Assembly (NCBI GenBank): GCA_910588535.1
Contig: CAJUOO010000021.1
Span: forward strand, 1 to 47,011
Source of the DNA: an uncultured Lachnospiraceae bacterium
Lineage (GTDB): Bacteria > Bacillota > Clostridia > Lachnospirales > Lachnospiraceae
Direction: 5' to 3'
Length of the DNA: 47,011 nucleotides
The notes below the pieces were generated by a model that did no database searches, had not been told where the DNA came from, and saw only the letters and a program-made list of their open reading frames with translations. Position 1 is the stretch's first letter. Every line of letters starts with the position of its first letter. Positions 41,115 through 47,011 of the stretch are shown in pieces. The position numbers and the translations under genes were made by a program.

Positions 41115-43100
41115 ATGGGTAAAAATACAAACAAGGACATACTGCTTTCCATTACCATGCTAGTCAGCGATCGGCCTGACACATTAAAAAAATGTCTGGC
41201 TTCCATGAAACCACTGCTTGACGAGATTCCCTCTGAGCTTATTATTGTAGACACAGCAGGCAATGCTGATTGTATGGAAACCGCAAGAAAATATACGGAT
41301 ATAATTGTACATTTTAAATGGAGAAATGACTTTGCCGCTGCCAGAAATGCTGGTCTTCGCAAAGCGAAGGGCAAATGGGCGATGTTTATCGATGATGATG
41401 AATGGTTTGAAGATATCTCTGATATCACCAAATTCTTTTCAAGCGAAAAATACAATAAATTTGAGACGGCTGCTTATATCACAAGAAATTACTCTGATAA
41501 AAGTGGACATGCCTACAATGACAGAGTGGCAGTCCGCCTATCCAAAATAAGACCAGAAACCAAATTTATAGGAAAAATACATGAGCAGCTTGAGCCTTTG
41601 TATGAGCCAACCTACTATTCTACTGCATATGTCCACCACTATGGATATGCATTTGAGTCAAAGGAGGAATTGTATCAACATTCATGGAGAAATATCAGGA
41701 TGTTGACAGAGGAAATGGCAAAGGATAAGAACAACTGGATGGCAGGTGCACATCTGGTTCAGGAATACTCTGCTGTGTCTGAATTTTTCTCCCTGATTGC
41801 TGTGGCAAAGGAGATGCATTCCTCAGAAGGCTGCTATGACTATGGCAGAGTGGATTTTACTACTTATGCGATAGTTATGGAAATGAAAGCATATCTGGAA
41901 TTAAAGAGATATGCGGAAGCCTATGCATTTGGTAAAGAAATGCTAGATGAATCCCGCTTACTTCTCAATGCTCATCTTTTTATTTTGGCAATGATGCCCC
42001 AGCTCTGTATTAAGTGCTCCGATCACAAGGAAGCGCTGAAGTATTGTGACCTGTTCTGGAAATGTTTTCAGGGATGGGAAGAGAATGAGGCAGAATGTAA
42101 GGCAAGAGATCCCTTTAGCTTAAGAGAAAAATTTCTGAACGAAGATAATTTCAATTTTATTCGCATGATAGAAATGCATGCTTATATTGTAAACAAGAAT
42201 TGGGAAGAGGCACTCAAATCTTTTCATAGTATTAAGTGGCATTTTATACAATCGACATTAAGCGATACTTTTAGTGATATTTTACTACTGATCTCCAACG
42301 CTGAATATGAAGAAGGCTTTGCTGGCGCCATGGAGGTATTGTTAAAAGCGAACTTTACTAAGCAGTATCTAATGGATACCATGAAGCTGTTAAAGGGTGA
42401 GGAGAAATGGAAAGTTTTGTACTGTATCTCTCAGATTCCATCCACAGATCTAGATATCATGCGATACAAGATGCATTATGCTCTATCAAGTAAAGATACT
42501 CAGACAGTGGAAAAGCTTTTTAATCAGTGGACGAATCTAAATTATTCCATTTTCTATCCCGATCCCGAATACTGGAAAGGTCTTCGGGACATGCAGTTTA
42601 ATCTTGTTCCATGGATGGATACTATAGGAATCCATGAATGGCTGACACTGACAGAGGCATTGTTTGATCAATTTCCAGAAACAGACTGCGAGAATGTATT
42701 TAAAGTACTCTCCAATGCATATCCACAGACAGATATTCGAAGTATGCATCTGATAGGATTGCAGTTGGAAAAACGTCTTCTCTCTCAGAATATGAATCTG
42801 GAAAATCCTGATTACCTCAGTATGGAGGAGATATGGAAAGAAATCTATCGAATTGCCAGCCTGTGGGTGAGCTGTGCCGCCATGTTATATCAGGAAGCTG
42901 TCTTTCAAGGAAACTTACAGTCAGCACTGCCGCCCAGATATCATTTTGCATGGCTGATCTTTCAGGCAGCAGCAGTCAAAAATGATACAAGAAGCTTTGT
43001 GAGAAAGATAGCAGAAGCAGCTAAGGTATACCTTACCATGAATGAAGTGTGCAGATATATACTAAGATGCTGCAAAGCTGAAGCTGATGATCAAGAATAA
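41115..43100 (+). CDS. Flagellin-linked glycosyltransferase B (GT2 family)
   Basis: This 661-residue paralog of the product of 34739-36724 has the same GT2 domain (LLSITMLVSDRPDTLKKC, NDFAAARNAGLRKAKGKWAMFIDDDEWFED, FIGKIHEQLEP) and the same helical repeat region. Differences are spread over the whole protein except for the last 80 residues or so, which are almost identical down to the DNA (about 42839-43082). It lies 131 bp after flagellin B and would be co-switched with it. Target preference may be tuned to its own flagellin, or the two may be redundant; the sequence does not decide. Confidence 0.85.
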   Translation: MGKNTNKDILLSITMLVSDRPDTLKKCLASMKPLLDEIPSELIIVDTAGNADCMETARKYTDIIVHFKWRNDFAAARNAGLRKAKGKWAMFIDDDEWFEDISDITKFFSSEKYNKFETAAYITRNYSDKSGHAYNDRVAVRLSKIRPETKFIGKIHEQLEPLYEPTYYSTAYVHHYGYAFESKEELYQHSWRNIRMLTEEMAKDKNNWMAGAHLVQEYSAVSEFFSLIAVAKEMHSSEGCYDYGRVDFTTYAIVMEMKAYLELKRYAEAYAFGKEMLDESRLLLNAHLFILAMMPQLCIKCSDHKEALKYCDLFWKCFQGWEENEAECKARDPFSLREKFLNEDNFNFIRMIEMHAYIVNKNWEEALKSFHSIKWHFIQSTLSDTFSDILLLISNAEYEEGFAGAMEVLLKANFTKQYLMDTMKLLKGEEKWKVLYCISQIPSTDLDIMRYKMHYALSSKDTQTVEKLFNQWTNLNYSIFYPDPEYWKGLRDMQFNLVPWMDTIGIHEWLTLTEALFDQFPETDCENVFKVLSNAYPQTDIRSMHLIGLQLEKRLLSQNMNLENPDYLSMEEIWKEIYRIASLWVSCAAMLYQEAVFQGNLQSALPPRYHFAWLIFQAAAVKNDTRSFVRKIAEAAKVYLTMNEVCRYILRCCKAEADDQE

Positions 43101-43116
43101 AATCAGAAATAAATCA

Positions 43117-43150
43117 ATGGAGAGCCAAGCAAACAAGCCTGACTCTCCAT
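43117..43150 (+). terminator. Hairpin after glycosyltransferase B
   Basis: ATGGAGAG pairs with CTCTCCAT, with partial further pairing inside, between two convergent genes. It has no strong T-tract. Confidence 0.5.
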
Positions 43151-43165
43151 AATTATGTCGCTATT

Positions 43166-43507
43166 CTATTTTATCTCTTCATCGGGATAATGAAATAGTT
43201 CATATACTTCTATTTTAAATAGATCTGATGTCGACACCCCCACAAACTTTCCTCCATAGGAGTTATCCCCATTTTTTCGCAGTACTTGGATCACCGCACC
43301 GATCTTCTCCTTCGTCCACAGCGTAATCTGCGCATCATAAAATCCGTTGACAGTAATTTCCTCATCGCATCGAAATGCCATTCCACCCTTGGAAATATTA
43401 ATTACATCAACCTGATATGTCTTGTCATCATCCTCATCTGCATCAATTGCGCGCAAGCTAATTCGTACATTAATGTCCATACGCTTTGAACGTCTTTTTT
43501 CTTCCAT
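43166..43507 (-). CDS. PilZ domain protein
   Basis: This 113-residue protein is a single PilZ domain, a cyclic di-GMP receptor. The N-terminal arginine motif (EKRRSKRMD, fitting RxxxR) and the second motif VINISKGGMAF (N/DxSxxG) are both present, so binding should be intact. No other domain is attached, so it must act through a partner. It neighbours the flagellin switch locus and points toward it, which hints at a link between second-messenger level and motility, but it is a separate transcript and may equally belong to other processes. The ribosome binding site is GAGGGG before ATG. Confidence 0.85.
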   Translation of the reverse strand: MEEKRRSKRMDINVRISLRAIDADEDDDKTYQVDVINISKGGMAFRCDEEITVNGFYDAQITLWTKEKIGAVIQVLRKNGDNSYGGKFVGVSTSDLFKIEVYELFHYPDEEIK

Positions 43508-43645
43508 AGTAATCCCCTCTGCTCTCCTATTCCGTCCATCGAAATATTTTTCTATTCTGTGAGAGATTTATTATAATAAATTATACCATAAAATATTAAC
43601 AGGATCAATATAGCAAAGACACTTGTTTTCAAAAATACATTGCTC

Positions 43646-44671
43646 TCATCCAATGTACATTGCGTCCCCAAAGGAAAAAAAACGATATTTCTCCTTCACA
43701 GCTTCTTCATATGCACTCAGCACCCGCTCTCTCCCCGCAAGTGCTGATACCAGCATAAGAAGTGTAGATTCTGGTAGATGGAAATTTGTGATCAACCCAT
43801 CCATCACCCTAAACGAATAACCCGGATAGATAAATATCTCTGTCCATCCTGAGCACTCTCTCACTTTTCCATCCTTATCTGCAGCACTTTCCAGTGTTCT
43901 GCAGCTTGTGGTTCCAACACAGATAACTCGTCCTCCACCACTTTTGGCAGCATTGATCTTATCAGCTTCTGTTCCCTCTATCTGATAATACTCTGCGTGC
44001 ATATGATGTTCTAAAATATTCTCCACCTTTACCGGGCGAAAGGTTCCAAGCCCTACATGAAGTGTCACCTTCGCTATTGTCACCCCCATCGCCTCTATCT
44101 GGGATAACAGTTCCTGCGTAAAATGCAATCCTGCCGTGGGTGCGGCGGCGGAACCCTCATGCTTTGCATAAACTGTCTGATATCGATTTTTATCCTTCAA
44201 TGGATGCGTAATATAGGGAGGAAGGGGCATCTGCCCCAGCCTGTCAAGCACTTCTTCAAAAATTCCCTCATACTCAAAATGAATCAGACGATTGCCCTCC
44301 TCCACCACATCGAGCACTTCTCCATGTAACAGACCATCTCCAAAGGAAAGTCTTGTTCCCGGTCTTGCTTTCTTACCGGGCTTTACTAACGTCTCCCATA
44401 TATCTTTCTCTCTGCGCTTTAACAAAAGCACCTCAATACCTGCATTGGTATCTTCTTTGCTGCCAAGCAGTCTAGCTGGGATCACCTTTGTATTATTCAA
44501 TACTAGACAATCACCCCGACGCAGATATTGAACAATATCCCGAAAGCTTTTATGCTCAATGCCTCCAGTGGTTTTATCAAGCACCATCAATCTGGAAGAT
44601 GCCCTGTCAGCAAGAGGATCTTGTGCTATTAACTCCTGAGGCAGATCATAGTAAAAATCCTTGCGCTCCAT
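43646..44671 (-). CDS. queA: S-adenosylmethionine:tRNA ribosyltransferase-isomerase (QueA)
   Basis: This 341-residue enzyme converts preQ1 in tRNA anticodons to epoxyqueuosine using the ribosyl part of SAM. Family signatures are YDLPQELIAQDPLADRASSRLMVLD at the start, YQTVYAKHEGSAAAPTAGLHFT, LHVGLGTFRPV, and the C-terminal LITNFHLPESTLLMLVSALAG. Length is standard. The start lies 2 bp after the pheT stop, so it is likely co-transcribed with pheT. Genes for preQ1 synthesis are not in the window. Confidence 0.96.
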   Translation of the reverse strand: MERKDFYYDLPQELIAQDPLADRASSRLMVLDKTTGGIEHKSFRDIVQYLRRGDCLVLNNTKVIPARLLGSKEDTNAGIEVLLLKRREKDIWETLVKPGKKARPGTRLSFGDGLLHGEVLDVVEEGNRLIHFEYEGIFEEVLDRLGQMPLPPYITHPLKDKNRYQTVYAKHEGSAAAPTAGLHFTQELLSQIEAMGVTIAKVTLHVGLGTFRPVKVENILEHHMHAEYYQIEGTEADKINAAKSGGGRVICVGTTSCRTLESAADKDGKVRECSGWTEIFIYPGYSFRVMDGLITNFHLPESTLLMLVSALAGRERVLSAYEEAVKEKYRFFSFGDAMYIG

Positions 44672-44673
44672 AC

Positions 44674-47011
44674 TTAGGACCTCAGCTCAATGCCAAGCTC
44701 TTTCAAGCTTTTTAAAATACGATTCATGGCTTCTGTCACATCCTTATCCTCCAATGTGCGGTCTGGCGCGCGGAAAGTAATAGAATATGCCACTGATTTA
44801 TACCCTTCCATAATCTGATTTCCCTCATAGATATCAAACAAAGAATAGCTCTCTAATATTTTTCCGCCCTTGCGCTCAATAATATCCTCAATCTGTCCCA
44901 CCATAATAGATCTAGGCATAACCATGCTGATATCGCGGGTGACAGAGGGATATTTTGCAATATCGCTGAATTTTCTATCAAAGGTAGTATATGGAATTAG
45001 CGCTGGCATATCCAGCACGGCGATATAAGTGCGCTCGCCAATCTCATAATTATCTCTCACTTGAGGATGCACTTCTCCCAGATAACCAAGTACCTGCTCT
45101 TTATACATAATCTTAGCCTGTCTGCCCGGATGAAGAAATACCATGCCTGCATGCGGATCATAGGTAAGCTTCTCCCGAATCCCCACCTTCTCCAAAAATT
45201 CCTCGACCACTCCTTTCATGGTAAAGAAATCTCCTTCTCCATACATACCAAGTGTAAACTGCATGCGCTCTTCGGGAAGTTCTGAAAGAGGAAGCTCCTT
45301 GGGCAGATATATATTTCCCAACTCATAGAGACGTACATTCTTATTTCTTCTATTATAATTGGTTGCTAAAGAAGTCAACATTCCATTTAGCGAGATTGTT
45401 CTCATAATACTGAAATCCTCACCAAGTGGATTAGATATCTGAATCGCTTGGCGCAGCTTGGAATCTACAGGCAATAGAAGCTTATCAAACACCTTGGGAC
45501 TCTCGAAGGAATATGCCATTCCTTGACTAAATCCACAAAATTCTGCTATCTCTCTCGCTACTGCCTCTATTCTTAATTTATATGAAAGCTTGCCAGTTGT
45601 AGCCTCCCCAGTTGGAAGTGTAGTTGGAACATTATTATACCCAAAAAACCTCACTACCTCTTCTGCCAGATCCGCCATACATTCCAGATCCTGACGGAAG
45701 GTGGGAACCAGAACCTCCTTTTTCTTTTCATCATAGATAAGCTCTAGTTTTTGAAAAATAGCGAGCATCTCTTCTTCTGGTATCTGAGTGCCAAGCAGCT
45801 TGTTAATCTTTTCAGCATCAAAGGGCACACTTCTAGGCTCTCTAACCTCTGCATACACATCCACCATGCCACCCACTACCTCACCTGCGCCCAATTCCTC
45901 AATAAGCTGACAAGCTCTGTTTATTGCCTCTGACGCTTGATTAGGATCCAAGCCTTTCTCAAACTTACCTGAAGCATCTGTCCTCATGCCAACCTTCTTC
46001 GCTGACAGGCGGATATTGGTTCCATCAAAGCAAGCGGCCTCAAACAACAGAGTCTTTACATCATCTGTAATTTTTGAGTTTTCACCGCCCATAATTCCGG
46101 CAATTCCTACTTCCTTCTCCCCGTCATTAATCATCAATATCGAAGAATCTAGCTTGCGTACCTGCCCGTCAAGAGTCTGAAATTCATCCCCGTCATTGGC
46201 TCTCTTTACAACAATTTTATGCCCCGCGATCAAATCCAAATCATAGGCATGCATAGGCTGGCCATATTCCTCCATCACATAATTTGTGATATCTACAATA
46301 TTGTTGATAGGACGGATGCCACATGCTGCAAGCCTTCTCTGCATCCACTCCGGCGAGGGGGCAAGCTTAATATTTTTGACCACTCTGGCGCAATATCTTG
46401 GACAGAGCTGTGTATCCTGAATATCAACTGTCACATATGAATGAACATCCTCTTTATTTCCAGTCTCTGTCACAACTGGAGGATAAAATTTCTTTCCAAA
46501 GGTGACAGCTGCCTCTCTTGCTATACCAATCACACTATAACAATCCACGCGATTGGATGTCACTTCATATTCCACGTTTACATCATGAAGGCCCAAGACA
46601 GCCACCGCATCACTGCCCACCTCTGTGTCTGCGGGCAGAATATAGATCCCCTCCTCCGGCGCATCGGGATACATATCGCGGCTGGAGCCCAGCTCCTCGA
46701 TCGAGCACATCATACCAAAAGATTCTACACCTCTTAATTTTCCCTTTTTGATCTTAATGCCCTCCTCAGGAAGCGGTCCTCCGTCATGTCCTCCTGCCAC
46801 TCTGCCGCCCTCCAGCACAACAGGAACCTTATCTCCTTCCTTGACATTGGGGGCACCTGTCACAATCTGTACCATCCCATCTCCAATATTTACCTGACAG
46901 ATAATTAATTTATCTGCATCAGGATGGCGTTCTATCTTCTCAATCTGTCCAACTACAATTTTTTCCAGATTTTTATCCAGACAGACATATCCCTCCACTT
47001 TTGTTCCTGAT
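44674..47011 (-). CDS. pheT: Phenylalanyl-tRNA synthetase beta subunit (PheT), 5' end cut by the window
   Basis: The beta chain of the heterotetrameric enzyme that charges tRNA-Phe. At least 778 residues are present; about 30 N-terminal residues lie beyond the window edge. The open frame runs to the last base and reads SGTKVEGYVCLDK before the first methionine-like codon, as in complete homologs. The tRNA-binding domain (VGQIEKIERHPDADKLIICQV) is followed by the B3/B4 editing domain (PRYCARVVKNIKLAPSPEWMQ, NNIVDITNYVMEEYGQPMHAYDLD), the B5 domain, the synthetase-like core, and the C-terminal anticodon-binding fold (SDIAKYPSVTRDISMVMP, FRAPDRTLEDKDV). A T-box leader, common before pheST in Firmicutes, would lie outside. 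Confidence 0.95.
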   Translation of the reverse strand, partial: SGTKVEGYVCLDKNLEKIVVGQIEKIERHPDADKLIICQVNIGDGMVQIVTGAPNVKEGDKVPVVLEGGRVAGGHDGGPLPEEGIKIKKGKLRGVESFGMMCSIEELGSSRDMYPDAPEEGIYILPADTEVGSDAVAVLGLHDVNVEYEVTSNRVDCYSVIGIAREAAVTFGKKFYPPVVTETGNKEDVHSYVTVDIQDTQLCPRYCARVVKNIKLAPSPEWMQRRLAACGIRPINNIVDITNYVMEEYGQPMHAYDLDLIAGHKIVVKRANDGDEFQTLDGQVRKLDSSILMINDGEKEVGIAGIMGGENSKITDDVKTLLFEAACFDGTNIRLSAKKVGMRTDASGKFEKGLDPNQASEAINRACQLIEELGAGEVVGGMVDVYAEVREPRSVPFDAEKINKLLGTQIPEEEMLAIFQKLELIYDEKKKEVLVPTFRQDLECMADLAEEVVRFFGYNNVPTTLPTGEATTGKLSYKLRIEAVAREIAEFCGFSQGMAYSFESPKVFDKLLLPVDSKLRQAIQISNPLGEDFSIMRTISLNGMLTSLATNYNRRNKNVRLYELGNIYLPKELPLSELPEERMQFTLGMYGEGDFFTMKGVVEEFLEKVGIREKLTYDPHAGMVFLHPGRQAKIMYKEQVLGYLGEVHPQVRDNYEIGERTYIAVLDMPALIPYTTFDRKFSDIAKYPSVTRDISMVMPRSIMVGQIEDIIERKGGKILESYSLFDIYEGNQIMEGYKSVAYSITFRAPDRTLEDKDVTEAMNRILKSLKELGIELRS

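Noticed and set aside
34739..43100. Assembly artefact as the cause of the inverted flagellin duplication
   Set aside because: Central flagellin domains and most of the transferases are clearly diverged and all frames are intact, so the arms are true paralogs; orientation of the middle segment could still be a population average.

Overview
The window looks like the chromosome of a motile, spore-forming Lachnospiraceae-type Firmicute (Clostridia). The evidence is the protein families and their order: a division/cell-wall (dcw) cluster running into ftsZ, spoIIGA and sigE, a separate sigG, flagellins of the Lachnospiraceae type with SigD-like promoters, and GGAGG-type ribosome binding sites throughout. 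I see no plasmid or prophage.

Layout. 1-6 kb: tepA, metY, an M16 peptidase and a phospholipase-D-like membrane protein, all on the minus strand. 6-10 kb: sigG, an SGNH esterase, a DedA protein, an unknown secreted-type or flagellar-type protein and tRNA-Ser(CGA). 10-25.5 kb: one long minus-strand run mraZ-rsmH-ftsL-ftsI-PASTA PBP-mraY-murD-ftsW-murA-ftsQ-ftsZ-small unknown gene-spoIIGA-sigE, so growth-phase division genes pass directly into the sporulation sigma factor operon. 25.7-28 kb: lgt and ychF. 28-34 kb: a BlaI/BlaR1-type pair, a second large M56 receptor-like peptidase and a cyclodeaminase-family protein. 34.7-43.1 kb: a large inverted duplication, (glycosyltransferase-flagellin) <- recombinase -> (flagellin-glycosyltransferase). 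43.1-47 kb: a PilZ protein, queA and pheT (cut by the window end).

The most interesting system is the 34.7-43.1 kb locus. Two divergent flagellin + glycosyltransferase operons flank an approximately 0.83 kb segment that encodes a FimB-sized tyrosine recombinase. The segment is bounded by identical 17-bp inverted repeats, which sit inside longer sites shaped like tyrosine-recombinase core sites. A SigD-like promoter lies just inside the right repeat and points outward to the right flagellin. Inverting the segment would point the same promoter at the left flagellin. The sequence therefore predicts a single-promoter flip-flop that selects one of two flagellin/glycosylation sets, in the way of Salmonella Hin but with a tyrosine recombinase. 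As drawn, the right operon is ON and the left is OFF.

A second unusual signal is a dispersed element of about 140 bp, present five times in intergenic DNA. Its arms covary in sequence while keeping pairing, and a small internal hairpin varies only among GNRA tetraloops (GAAA, GGGA, GAGA, GCAA). This points to selection on an RNA fold. I do not recognise the family.

Regulatory sites read directly from the sequence include an MraZ-type operator of four 10-bp-spaced TGG repeats, a spoIIG-like promoter with a 21-bp spacer and an overlapping 0A-like box, BlaI-like operators, and hairpins with a CGGA loop next to the flagellin ribosome binding sites that resemble CsrA targets.
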